This document shows positions 1-7,507 of a stretch of 64,000 nucleotides of DNA, piece by piece. Under the pieces are notes generated by a model. It was not told the DNA's origin. It saw only the letters and a list, made by a program, of their open reading frames with translations, and made no database searches. Every line of letters starts with the position of its first letter. The first letter of the stretch is position 1. This DNA is from Sandaracinomonas limnophila (GTDB lineage: Bacteria; Bacteroidota; Bacteroidia; Cytophagales; Spirosomataceae): assembly GCF_004005965.1 (NCBI RefSeq), contig NZ_SACY01000003.1:434001-498000 (forward strand), in the 5' to 3' direction. The translations under genes and the position numbers were made by a program.

Positions 1-1909
1 ACAACATTCTAAATTTAATGGTGTTGTCTATTTCTTTTAATTCTTTTGCGATTTCCTCAGCGTATTCTTTGGAAATATCTGTGATTACATAACCCGTTTT
101 TTCGGTTGTTTTCAAATATTGTCCAATGATATTAACTGAATATTTCGCAAATACATTATTTATTTTCGCCAAAATTCCTGGTACATTTTGATGAATATGT
201 AACAATCGATGTGCATTTTCCAAAGGTGGCAATTGCAATTCAGGGAAATTCACTGAACCGTATGTACTTCCATTGTTCATAAATTGTAATAATTTGGAAG
301 GCACAAATTCACCAATATTCGCTTGGGCTTCCTCAGTGGATCCGCCAATATGTGGTGTCAAAATTACATTTGGTAAACCACGTAAATCATTTACAAATTC
401 TTCATCATTTGTTTTTGGCTCATAAGGGAATACGTCAACCGCTGCTCCCCAAACTTTGCCAGATTTAATGGCATTCACTAAGGCAGAAATTTCAACGACA
501 TGTCCACGCGACAAGTTTAAGAAAATTACATTTTCCTTCATCCATGAGAATTGCTCCTCTCCAATGATATTAGTATTAGACTTTCTACCATCAACGTGTA
601 AACTCACAAAGTCAACTTGCGACAAAAGCTCTTTCAAGGTATTGCATTTTTTAGCATTGCCTAAAGCCAATTTATCTACAATGTCATAGAAATAAACTTC
701 CATACCCAAGGCTTCTGCTAAAACAGAAATCTGAGTACCAATATTTCCATAACCTACCAAACCAATTTTCTTTCCTCTGATTTCATACGAATTTGTTGCA
801 GATTTATCCCAAACTCCAGCATGCATTCGATTCGATTTTTCAACGATATTTCTCGTCAACATAATCATTAAACCGATCGACAATTCTACCACCGAACGTG
901 TATTTGAATACGGGGCATTAAACACTGCAATACCTCGCTTTTCACATTCAGCTAAATCAATTTGGTTGGTTCCAATACAAAATGCTCCCACACACATCAA
1001 ACGAGATGCATTCGGGTGCTCTAAAACTTTTTTTGTTAAATTCGTTTTGGAACGTAATCCTAAGATAGATACATCTTTAATTTTCTCAATCAACTCCTCC
1101 TCATCCAATGCTCCTTTCAACAACTCAACTTGAAATCCTTCTTTTTTGAATGCCTGAACTGCCTTTGGATGCACGTTTTCCAATAACAAAACCTTGATTC
1201 TTGATTTTGGATAAGACTGCGCTCGACTCAAACCATTGATGTATAAAAATTCATCTAAGGAAGGAACCACGAAATCTGCTTTCTCTGTTACGTTTTGGCG
1301 AGATACATTTTCTGTAAATGCATAAAATTTATTGGCAAGACCCGATTCACGCATTTCGTAATCAGTATAGCCATCACCTATGGCATAAACCTCTCCTTCT
1401 AATTCCAAAGATTTCAATAACAATACTTTACCTCCGTCTTTCGACAATAAATTTTCTTGGTCATATCCAGAAATATTACCCTCTGCATCGTAAGTAAATG
1501 TGTTTGCATAAACGTTCTCCTCCGCAATTCCCAACTCCTCTACCACAGGAACGATAAAATCTTTAAATCCTGAAGAAACAATTAAAATTGAATCCGCATT
1601 CTCTTGAATAAATGCTTTATTTCTTTTGAAAGAGTCAGAAATCTTACCTTTCAAAAACTTAATTAATTGTTCAATATGAATTTTATTGGCCGACAATAAT
1701 GCCACACGATCACGTAATGAATCTGCGAAACCAATCTCCCCAGCCATTCCTTTATCGGTAATTTCGCGAATTTTTGATACAATTTCTGCTTGTTTGGGAT
1801 TTCCCAACAAGGCGATATCAGCTAATTCATCTAAAGCCTCCACCTTGGTGAAAGTACTGTCAAAATCGATAACAATTGTCAATTGTTCTTTTTGTTTATT
1901 AGGCATCAT
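1..1909 (-). CDS. serA: Phosphoserine phosphatase-D-3-phosphoglycerate dehydrogenase fusion (SerB-SerA), 3' end cut
   Basis: The reading frame is open from an ATG ATG pair at 1909 to the window edge (636 codons). It ends in Arg-Met-Leu, so only a codon or two is missing. Residues 1-220 form a HAD phosphatase of SerB type: DFDST at 15-19 gives the nucleophile and general acid aspartates, VSSGF at 111-115 is motif II, and GDGYTD at 178-183 is the metal-binding motif. Residues 235-560 are a 2-hydroxyacid dehydrogenase with a GYGNIG NAD loop (386-391), a LNLSRG segment with the substrate arginine, and the catalytic histidine in HIGGST (520-525). Residues 565-636 resemble an ACT regulatory domain. 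The protein would catalyse the first and last steps of serine synthesis, skipping the SerC step. It is last in an SDR-yheT-serA operon with a 6-nt gap upstream. The domain calls are firm; the kinetic meaning of the fusion is inferred. Confidence 0.9.
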   Translation of the reverse strand, partial: MMPNKQKEQLTIVIDFDSTFTKVEALDELADIALLGNPKQAEIVSKIREITDKGMAGEIGFADSLRDRVALLSANKIHIEQLIKFLKGKISDSFKRNKAFIQENADSILIVSSGFKDFIVPVVEELGIAEENVYANTFTYDAEGNISGYDQENLLSKDGGKVLLLKSLELEGEVYAIGDGYTDYEMRESGLANKFYAFTENVSRQNVTEKADFVVPSLDEFLYINGLSRAQSYPKSRIKVLLLENVHPKAVQAFKKEGFQVELLKGALDEEELIEKIKDVSILGLRSKTNLTKKVLEHPNASRLMCVGAFCIGTNQIDLAECEKRGIAVFNAPYSNTRSVVELSIGLMIMLTRNIVEKSNRMHAGVWDKSATNSYEIRGKKIGLVGYGNIGTQISVLAEALGMEVYFYDIVDKLALGNAKKCNTLKELLSQVDFVSLHVDGRKSNTNIIGEEQFSWMKENVIFLNLSRGHVVEISALVNAIKSGKVWGAAVDVFPYEPKTNDEEFVNDLRGLPNVILTPHIGGSTEEAQANIGEFVPSKLLQFMNNGSTYGSVNFPELQLPPLENAHRLLHIHQNVPGILAKINNVFAKYSVNIIGQYLKTTEKTGYVITDISKEYAEEIAKELKEIDNTIKFRML

Positions 1910-1915
1910 ATTATA

Positions 1916-2890
1916 CTATACATCTCTCAACCATTGGATTGCACGTGTTTCAGACCAAAGAAAACCCTTGTAATCATTTGGATAAAACCCGCAATGACCT
2001 CCCTCGTTTGGAATTTCTAAAAACACATTTTCTAAAGAATTTACTAAATCTATTGGAAAACATTGTTCCGACAAAAAAGGATCATTTGCTGCATTTACAA
2101 TCAAAACAGGCACTTTTATAGAAGGTAGAAAGTAAATAGAGCTATTTTTCTCGTAATAATCTTCCGCGCCAGCAAAGCCGTGCAGAGGCCCTGTTACGTA
2201 TTCATCAAAATCCCAAAGTGTTTCAATTTTGGACAATTTTAATTGATGAGCTAATTCAGGGAACAACTCTACTTTTTTTTGAACCTTTTCAACAAGGCTA
2301 CTTAAAAATCGTTTGGTGTAAATCCAGTTTTCAAGTCGAGCCAACGTTTGGGAACTACTTGAAAGGTGCAAAGGTACGGAAAAAACCACAGCTTTTCGTA
2401 ATCCTTTCGGAGGTTTTTCAGCTTTTTCACCCAACCATTTCAAGGTTAAATTTCCACCCAAACTAAAGCCGGCCATATCTAATTCCCTAGCTCCTTTCTG
2501 AATCGCATAATCAACTACTTCATTTAAATCATCGGTGGCACCACTATGATAAAATCGTTTGTTCAAATTCATTTCTCCAGAACAAGACCTGTAATTCCAA
2601 GCCAAAACATCCATTCCTGCTCGAATAGCTTTTTTAGCTAAACCGGTCACATAATGCCGACTACTGCTACCCTCCAAGCCGTGAGAAATAATCAACATAG
2701 ACCGATCTCCTATTTTTCCCTTAACATACCAATCTAAATCCACAAAATCACCATCTGAAAGCACAAAACGCTCCCTAGTGGGCGATTTCAAATCCACTTT
2801 TCGAAATAATGCTGGAAAAATACTCTGTGTATGTTTTTCTGGCAACCAAAAGGGGGACTCAAAAGCTTGGGGATTTTCTAAAAACGGCAT
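1916..2890 (-). CDS. YheT-family alpha/beta hydrolase
   Basis: This 324-residue cytoplasmic alpha/beta hydrolase has the nucleophile elbow GFSLGGN with Ser143, a candidate acid Asp270 in NAANDPF, and His299 in EGGHCGF, which complete a catalytic triad. The N-terminal PFWLPEKHTQSIFP segment and the ISHGLEGSSSRHY oxyanion region are typical of the YheT/EstO-like family (COG0429). Members are esterases of uncertain physiological substrate. The ATG at 2890 lies 1 nt after the stop of the upstream SDR gene, and the serA fusion begins 6 nt downstream, so the three are probably co-transcribed. There is no signal peptide. The family call is firm and the substrate unknown. Confidence 0.88.
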   Translation of the reverse strand: MPFLENPQAFESPFWLPEKHTQSIFPALFRKVDLKSPTRERFVLSDGDFVDLDWYVKGKIGDRSMLIISHGLEGSSSRHYVTGLAKKAIRAGMDVLAWNYRSCSGEMNLNKRFYHSGATDDLNEVVDYAIQKGARELDMAGFSLGGNLTLKWLGEKAEKPPKGLRKAVVFSVPLHLSSSSQTLARLENWIYTKRFLSSLVEKVQKKVELFPELAHQLKLSKIETLWDFDEYVTGPLHGFAGAEDYYEKNSSIYFLPSIKVPVLIVNAANDPFLSEQCFPIDLVNSLENVFLEIPNEGGHCGFYPNDYKGFLWSETRAIQWLRDV

Positions 2891-2891
2891 A

Positions 2892-3716
2892 TTATATGAA
2901 GAAATCAGGAATTAATTGAGCATCTGAAACATTTGGGTCATTTTTATACATCGAAAAATCACTAACTCCCGCTTCACGTAAAACATCTTCATCTATCAAA
3001 AATTTACCAGAATAAGTTTTTGCATCTTTTTGAATAATTTCAAAGGCTGCATCCGCCATAATACTTGGTTTTCTTGCCAATGTGAGCATTTCTGCATTTC
3101 CAACTGCAAACTCAATGGCTGCTGTAGCAATAATTGTTTTAGGCCATAAGGAGTTTACAGCCACTTTGCCTTCAAACTCACCAGCTAAACCTAGGGTAAC
3201 CATCGACATCCCAAACTTAGCCATTGAATAAGCCAAATGATGTTTAAACCATTTGGTTTCCATATTTAAAGGTGGAGAAAGAGTTATAATATGTGGATTC
3301 CCTGCTTTCAACAAATAAGGCAAACAAGCCTTTGCACACAAATAAGAACCGCGCGCATTGACCTGATGCATCAGATCAAACTTTTTCATGTCTGTGTTTA
3401 AGGTATTCGTCAATTGAATAGCCGAGGCATTATTAATTAACACATCGATTCCTCCAAAAGTTTGCACTGCTTTTTCAACCGCTTCCACCACCTGTGCCTC
3501 CTCTCTTATATCTACCACCAAGGGCAAAGCCTTGCCTCCTACTTTTTCTATCTGCTCAGCTGCCGTGTATATTGTCCCGGGCAATTTTGGGTGGGGCTTA
3601 TCAGTCTTAGCAGCAATCACAATATTTGCCCCTTTCGCAGCAAATCGTAAAGCAATTTCCAGGCCAATTCCTCTGGAAGCACCTGAAATAAACAGCGTTT
3701 TATTGACGAATATCAT
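2892..3716 (-). CDS. Short-chain dehydrogenase/reductase, HSDL2-like
   Basis: A 274-residue SDR with the Rossmann motif GASRGIG (12-18), the NNAS motif (95-98), and the catalytic triad Ser147, Tyr163 and Lys167 (YSMAK). The segment between Ser and Tyr and the C-terminal region resemble the hydroxysteroid dehydrogenase-like 2 (HSDL2) branch, but the sterol-carrier domain found in the animal protein is absent, so the length is that of a stand-alone SDR. It probably oxidises or reduces a lipid-like or acyl substrate with NADP(H); the substrate cannot be assigned. It is first gene of the minus-strand operon with yheT and serA, and divergent from hemA across a 104-nt gap. Confidence 0.85.
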   Translation of the reverse strand: MIFVNKTLFISGASRGIGLEIALRFAAKGANIVIAAKTDKPHPKLPGTIYTAAEQIEKVGGKALPLVVDIREEAQVVEAVEKAVQTFGGIDVLINNASAIQLTNTLNTDMKKFDLMHQVNARGSYLCAKACLPYLLKAGNPHIITLSPPLNMETKWFKHHLAYSMAKFGMSMVTLGLAGEFEGKVAVNSLWPKTIIATAAIEFAVGNAEMLTLARKPSIMADAAFEIIQKDAKTYSGKFLIDEDVLREAGVSDFSMYKNDPNVSDAQLIPDFFI

Positions 3717-3786
3717 TTTTTAGATTAAAATTGACCTAATTTACAAATTTCTTCCAAAGAGTATATAAAAATAGACAATTGCTCCT

Positions 3787-3794
3787 TATTTTTG
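3787..3794 (+). promoter_or_regulatory. Candidate -7 promoter element of hemA
   Basis: TATTTTTG matches the Bacteroidota sigma-A -7 consensus TAnnTTTG exactly and lies 26 nt before the hemA ATG. No convincing TTTG -33 element is seen at the usual 19-nt spacing, so this is a prediction by position and motif only. Confidence 0.4.
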
Positions 3795-3820
3795 CAACTT
3801 GTAAATTTTGATTTAATCCA

Positions 3821-5101
3821 ATGCAAGTTCCGTTTAAGTCGGTAAGTATTTCTCACAAGAGTGCACCCCTAGCTATTAGGGAGCAAGTTGCCTTAAACGA
3901 GGAAGAAAGCAAGGCTTTTGCTTTACAGTGTAAAGAAAAATACGACTTAAATGATTTACTAATCGTTTCAACTTGCAATCGAACAGAAATTTACTATACT
4001 TCCTCTCAAGCTTATTCAAATTCCATTGTAAAAGATTTGTTGAAAGGTAAAAACCTGGAAGCAAGTCCAGAAAACTGTAAATGGTTTGTACAAAACGAGG
4101 AAACAAACCCTTCATTACAGCATTTATTTGAGGTAGCAACAGGTTTACAATCAAAAGTTGTAGGCGATTTACAAATCCCAAATCAAATCAAAAAAGCCTA
4201 TCAATTAGCGGCAGATTTGAACTTGGCTGGACCCTATTTACACCGCTTAATGCATACCATTTTCTATGCAAACAAACGTGTAGCCCAAGAAACTTCCTTC
4301 CGCGATGGCGCAGCTTCTGTTTCTTATGCAACCGTTGCCCTGGCAGAAGAATTGTCACAAGCCATTCCACAACCAAAGGTTTTGGTCATTGGATTAGGTG
4401 AAATCGGTATGGATGTTTGCAAAAACATGGAGGATAAAGATTTTGCGGAAATAACCATCATGAATAGAACCTTGGAAAAAGCTGAGAAATTAGCTCAAGG
4501 AAACGCTTTCAGAGTAGCTTCTTATGAAAATCTTTGGGATGAAATTGCAAAAGCAGATATTATTATTTCCTCTGTCAGGAGCAATGATCCGATTATTACG
4601 CAACAAGAATTAAAGAAAATACAAGTACTTTCTTTCAAATATTTTATTGATTTATCTGTACCTAGAAGCATTGAAGAAGGAATTGAAAAAATTTCAGGAA
4701 TGCTTTTATACAATATTGATACCCTAAAAGAACGTGCCGACCAAGCTCTTCAACAACGTTTGGCAGCTATTCCGCATGTGAAAGACATCATTATTGAGAG
4801 TATTGATAGCTTTTTAGATTGGTCGAAAGAAATGGAAGTATCGCCTGTCATTCATAAATTAAAAAACTCTTTAGAACAAATCAGAAAAGAGGAAATCAAT
4901 CGACACATCAAAGGATTAAGTTCTGAAGAAATTGAAAAATTAGAAAAAATCACTTCTAATTTAGTTCAGAAAATCATCAAACAACCTATCATTCATTTAA
5001 AGGCCGCTTGTAAGCGTGGCGAATCTGAAACAATGGTAGATGTTTTGAACGACTTGTTCAATCTGGAACAAGTAGACGACTCGGCACTTCACAATAAATA
5101 A
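3821..5101 (+). CDS. hemA: Glutamyl-tRNA reductase
   Basis: This 426-residue enzyme reduces glutamyl-tRNA(Glu) to glutamate-1-semialdehyde, the first committed step of C5 tetrapyrrole synthesis. The N-terminal catalytic domain carries the nucleophile Cys52 in STCNRTEIY. The NADPH domain begins at about residue 186 with VLVIGLGEIG. The C-terminal alpha-helical dimerisation domain follows, with a charged region from about residue 330. Length and domain order are normal for the family. The ATG at 3821 is the first start after a good -7 element. recX follows after 3 nt, so they are probably co-transcribed. No other hem gene is nearby. Confidence 0.95.
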   Translation: MQVPFKSVSISHKSAPLAIREQVALNEEESKAFALQCKEKYDLNDLLIVSTCNRTEIYYTSSQAYSNSIVKDLLKGKNLEASPENCKWFVQNEETNPSLQHLFEVATGLQSKVVGDLQIPNQIKKAYQLAADLNLAGPYLHRLMHTIFYANKRVAQETSFRDGAASVSYATVALAEELSQAIPQPKVLVIGLGEIGMDVCKNMEDKDFAEITIMNRTLEKAEKLAQGNAFRVASYENLWDEIAKADIIISSVRSNDPIITQQELKKIQVLSFKYFIDLSVPRSIEEGIEKISGMLLYNIDTLKERADQALQQRLAAIPHVKDIIIESIDSFLDWSKEMEVSPVIHKLKNSLEQIRKEEINRHIKGLSSEEIEKLEKITSNLVQKIIKQPIIHLKAACKRGESETMVDVLNDLFNLEQVDDSALHNK

Positions 5102-5104
5102 ATC

Positions 5105-5548
5105 ATGGATAGCGCAAAGCTCAATTCCTTAGCCCGTTTCTGTGCTTATCAGGAAAGGTGTATACAGGAATTAAAGCTTAAAATGCAAAAATTGGAAATT
5201 CAACCCGAAGATTTCCAAGGGTATATTGTATGGTTGGAAGATAACAATTATTTAAACGAAACCAGATTTGCTCAAATTTTTGCCCGTTCAAAGTTTAATC
5301 AAAAACAATGGGGTCGCAATAAAATCCGATTTGAGCTCAAAATACGCCAAATCAGTGCTGAAAAAATAAAAAAAGGTTTAGAAGAAATTCAAGACGAGGA
5401 TTATTTACAAACCCTTGAAAAATTGGTTCAACAAACTCTCATAAAAAATAGCAAATTAGACCCTTGGCAAAAAAATCAGAAAACTGTTAATTATCTGATG
5501 GGCAGAGGTTTTGAGATGGATTTAATCGTATCTTTGATGAAAGGATAA
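5105..5548 (+). CDS. recX: Regulatory protein RecX
   Basis: A 147-residue, mostly helical and basic protein with the three-helix repeats of RecX. Recognisable pieces are the LARFCAYQERC start, the WLEDNNYLNETRFA segment, and the YLMGRGFEMDLI end (RGF followed by an acidic pair). RecX binds the RecA filament and limits its activity. The gene begins 3 nt after hemA and ends 5 nt before the antitoxin-like gene, so it sits mid-operon with functionally unrelated genes. Assignment rests on these motifs and the size. Confidence 0.88.
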   Translation: MDSAKLNSLARFCAYQERCIQELKLKMQKLEIQPEDFQGYIVWLEDNNYLNETRFAQIFARSKFNQKQWGRNKIRFELKIRQISAEKIKKGLEEIQDEDYLQTLEKLVQQTLIKNSKLDPWQKNQKTVNYLMGRGFEMDLIVSLMKG

Positions 5549-5553
5549 TCAAA

Positions 5554-5775
5554 ATGGACCTACAATATATTTCAGATGAGAATGGAAAGCATACCGCAGT
5601 GGTAATTCCCATTGAGGATTGGAATAAAATTTTAAATATTCACGAAGATTTAAAAAAGTTTGAGTCTCAAAAAAATAAATTATCTGATAAATATTCTGGA
5701 AAAATTTCAAATAAAGTAGCAGATAATATTAACCACTATATCTCAAAAAGTCGCAAAGAATGGAACGATATTTAA
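5554..5775 (+). CDS. Putative antitoxin of a VapBC-like pair
   Basis: A 73-residue protein placed directly before, and overlapping by 16 nt, a PIN-domain toxin gene. The N-terminal half (YISDENGKHTAVVIPIEDW) looks like the small beta-sheet head of Phd/YefM-type or related Bacteroidota antitoxins. The C-terminal half is charged and probably disordered until bound to toxin. It would neutralise the PIN RNase and probably bind DNA to autoregulate. The gene begins 5 nt after recX. The call depends mainly on context: the overlap with a PIN gene is the strongest evidence, and the exact antitoxin family is not settled. Confidence 0.7.
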   Translation: MDLQYISDENGKHTAVVIPIEDWNKILNIHEDLKKFESQKNKLSDKYSGKISNKVADNINHYISKSRKEWNDI

Positions 5776-6143
5776 TTGACTCAAATGCAATTATAGACTA
5801 TTTAGGAAACAAAATACCCGGTAGGTCTAAGAATTTTATGGACAAAATTATCGACTCAACTCCAAACATTTCAATTCTAAGTCAAATTGAAGTATTAAGT
5901 TTCAATACGTCTGATGAAAATCAAATTATTTTAAAAAATTTCATTTTTGATTCAAATATTTATGAATTAACAAATGAAGTAGCTAACATTTGTATAGAAA
6001 TAAGAAAAGTACATAAAACTAAATTACCCGATGCAATAATAGCCTCAACAGCAATTGCAAATAACATGGTACTTATCACTAGAAATAAAAAGGATTTTGA
6101 AAAAATAAATGAGTTGAAAATAATCAATCCTCATTCAATTTAA
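5760..6143 (+). CDS. vapC: PIN-domain toxin, VapC family
   Basis: A 127-residue single-domain PIN nuclease. The acidic metal-binding residues are visible: Asp7 in LIDSNAIIDYL, Glu44 in SQIEVLSF, Asp91 in KLPDAIIAS, with Asn109 or Asp112 in TRNKKDF as the fourth. VapC toxins are Mg-dependent RNases that usually cut tRNA or rRNA. The ATG lies inside the last codons of the antitoxin gene, giving translational coupling. The active-site residues look intact, so this is probably a working toxin rather than a remnant. Its RNA target cannot be read from sequence. Confidence 0.88.
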   Translation: MERYLIDSNAIIDYLGNKIPGRSKNFMDKIIDSTPNISILSQIEVLSFNTSDENQIILKNFIFDSNIYELTNEVANICIEIRKVHKTKLPDAIIASTAIANNMVLITRNKKDFEKINELKIINPHSI

Positions 6144-6162
6144 AATTAACGATTTTCATAAA

Positions 6163-6194
6163 ATTGAGTTTTAAAAAAGATTTTCCTATATTTG
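6163..6194 (+). promoter_or_regulatory. Promoter of the tyrosine operon
   Basis: TATATTTG at 6187-6194 matches the -7 consensus TAnnTTTG exactly, and ATTG at 6163-6166 gives a partial -33 element with a 20-nt spacer. Transcription would start near 6200, at or beside the ATG of the leader peptide (6199), which would make that mRNA leaderless or nearly so. Confidence 0.6.
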
Positions 6195-6198
6195 AAAT

Positions 6199-6264
6199 AT
6201 GAATTACACAGGAAACACTTATTACGGCGCTTATTACTATGCAGGTTATTACACTTGCAGATGA
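6199..6264 (+). CDS. Tyrosine-rich leader peptide of the attenuator (21 codons)
   Basis: A 21-codon ORF with a TGA stop at 6262-6264. Eight codons are Tyr: positions 3, 8, 9, 12, 13, 14, 17 and 18, in clusters YY, YYY and YY. It lies between a promoter and an intrinsic terminator directly upstream of an aminotransferase-tyrA operon, the genes for tyrosine synthesis. This is the arrangement of a ribosome-mediated attenuator: scarce Tyr-tRNA stalls the ribosome on the Tyr clusters, while plenty lets it reach the stop and cover the first bases of the antiterminator at 6265. The peptide is probably degraded and has no other role. The codon bias and placement are seen directly; the mechanism is inferred from the trp, his and phe leader model. 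Confidence 0.85.
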   Translation: MNYTGNTYYGAYYYAGYYTCR

Positions 6265-6305
6265 GTCGGTATATTAGTTTTTCCATTAAAAATATAGCTG
6301 CCGAC
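6265..6305 (+). promoter_or_regulatory. Antiterminator hairpin of the tyrosine attenuator
   Basis: GTCGG at 6265-6269 can pair with CCGAC at 6301-6305, extended by T6270-G6300 and A6271-T6299. An inner stem of TTTTT (6278-6282) with AAAAA (6288-6292) continues the hairpin. Its 3' arm is the 5' arm of the terminator, so the two structures exclude each other. The 5' arm begins right after the leader stop codon, where a terminating ribosome would cover it. Confidence 0.75.
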
Positions 6306-6326
6306 ACCCAAATGTCGGTTTTTTTT
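6300..6326 (+). terminator. Attenuator terminator before the aminotransferase gene
   Basis: CCGACA (6301-6306) and TGTCGG (6313-6318) form a perfect 6-bp stem with a 6-nt loop, followed by eight T (6319-6326), a canonical intrinsic terminator. It ends 5 nt before the aminotransferase ATG, so it cannot serve the upstream vapC gene alone; it sits inside the leader of the tyr operon. Confidence 0.85.
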
Positions 6327-6331
6327 ATTTT

Positions 6332-7507
6332 ATGAGCATACACATACAAGCTGCCTCACGACTCAATTCAGTGGAAGAATACTACTTCTCTACCAAATTG
6401 AAACAAATTGCCCAAATGAGACAAAATGGGATTCCCGTTATCAATTTAGGTATCGGTTCTCCCGATTTAGCTCCGTCTGAAAATACCATTGCTGCATTAA
6501 CACAAAGCGCAGCAAAACCAGAAAACCATGCCTATCAAGGATATCAAGGTATTCCAGCACTTCGTGAAGCTTTTGCTCACTTTTACCAAAAACATTACCA
6601 AGTAAACTTAAATCCAGCATCAGAAATATTGCCTTTAATCGGTTCCAAGGAAGGTATTATGCATTTAGCAATGGCTTATTTGGAAGCCGGTGATGAAACC
6701 TTAATTCCTAATCCGGGTTACCCAACCTATGCTGCAGCCTGTAAATTAGCTGGTGCTACTGTCAGAGAATATTCTCTTTCAGAATCAACAGGGTGGTTGC
6801 CCGATTTAGATGCACTTGAAAAACAAGATTTATCGAAAGTGAAAATCATGTGGGTCAATTATCCACACATGCCCACGGGAGCCAAAGCAGATAAAGCATT
6901 TTTTGAAAAATTAAAAACCTTTGCCGAAAGAAATAATATTCTCCTAGTAAACGATAACCCTTACAGCTTTATCCTAAATGAAAACCCTATTTCCATTCTT
7001 TCCATAGAAGGGATGAAAGAGGTAGCCATTGAATTGAACTCACTTTCCAAATCGCATAACATGGCCGGTTGGAGAATTGGAGCTATTTTAGGGAAAGAGG
7101 AATTTATTCAGCCCGCTTTGAAATTCAAATCCAATATGGATTCTGGGATGTTTTTACCTTTGCAAGAAGCAGCTGTAGAAGCATTGAAATCAGATGCCAA
7201 ATGGTTTGACAAACAAAATGAAATTTATCGTTCTCGACAAAAAAAGGTCTTTGAACTCATGGAACTATTACATTGTACCTATAACCACCAACAAACTGGT
7301 ATGTTTGTTTGGGCAAAAATTCCAAAAGAATACACTTCAGGCTATGAATTATCGGATAAAATATTAGCAGCAAATGCAGTTTTCATTACTCCAGGAGGTA
7401 TTTTTGGAAGCCAAGGTGATGGATATATTCGCATATCACTTTGCGCCAAAGAAGAGGTATTTCAAACAGCAATTGATCGCATAAAAAACAAAACAAATGG
7501 ACTCTAA
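6332..7507 (+). CDS. Class I/II aminotransferase, probably aromatic
   Basis: A 391-residue fold-type I PLP enzyme. Lys240 in SLSKSHNMAGWRIG is the Schiff-base lysine, Tyr130 lies in the PNPGYPTY substrate segment, and Arg248 is in the GWRIG loop. The usual NPTG asparagine that contacts the PLP ring is Met in YPHMPTG (177-183); this variant may be normal in the subfamily. It overlaps tyrA by 11 nt and sits behind a tyrosine-codon attenuator, so the likely reaction is 4-hydroxyphenylpyruvate, and perhaps phenylpyruvate, transamination. Sequence similarity alone would also allow an LL-diaminopimelate or glutamate-type aminotransferase; the operon argues for the aromatic role. Confidence 0.85.
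   Translation: MSIHIQAASRLNSVEEYYFSTKLKQIAQMRQNGIPVINLGIGSPDLAPSENTIAALTQSAAKPENHAYQGYQGIPALREAFAHFYQKHYQVNLNPASEILPLIGSKEGIMHLAMAYLEAGDETLIPNPGYPTYAAACKLAGATVREYSLSESTGWLPDLDALEKQDLSKVKIMWVNYPHMPTGAKADKAFFEKLKTFAERNNILLVNDNPYSFILNENPISILSIEGMKEVAIELNSLSKSHNMAGWRIGAILGKEEFIQPALKFKSNMDSGMFLPLQEAAVEALKSDAKWFDKQNEIYRSRQKKVFELMELLHCTYNHQQTGMFVWAKIPKEYTSGYELSDKILAANAVFITPGGIFGSQGDGYIRISLCAKEEVFQTAIDRIKNKTNGL

Noticed and set aside
1686-1973. A 95-codon plus-strand frame across the start of serA
   Set aside because: It runs antisense to the phosphatase domain and lacks any motif; the minus-strand frame carries the HAD motifs.
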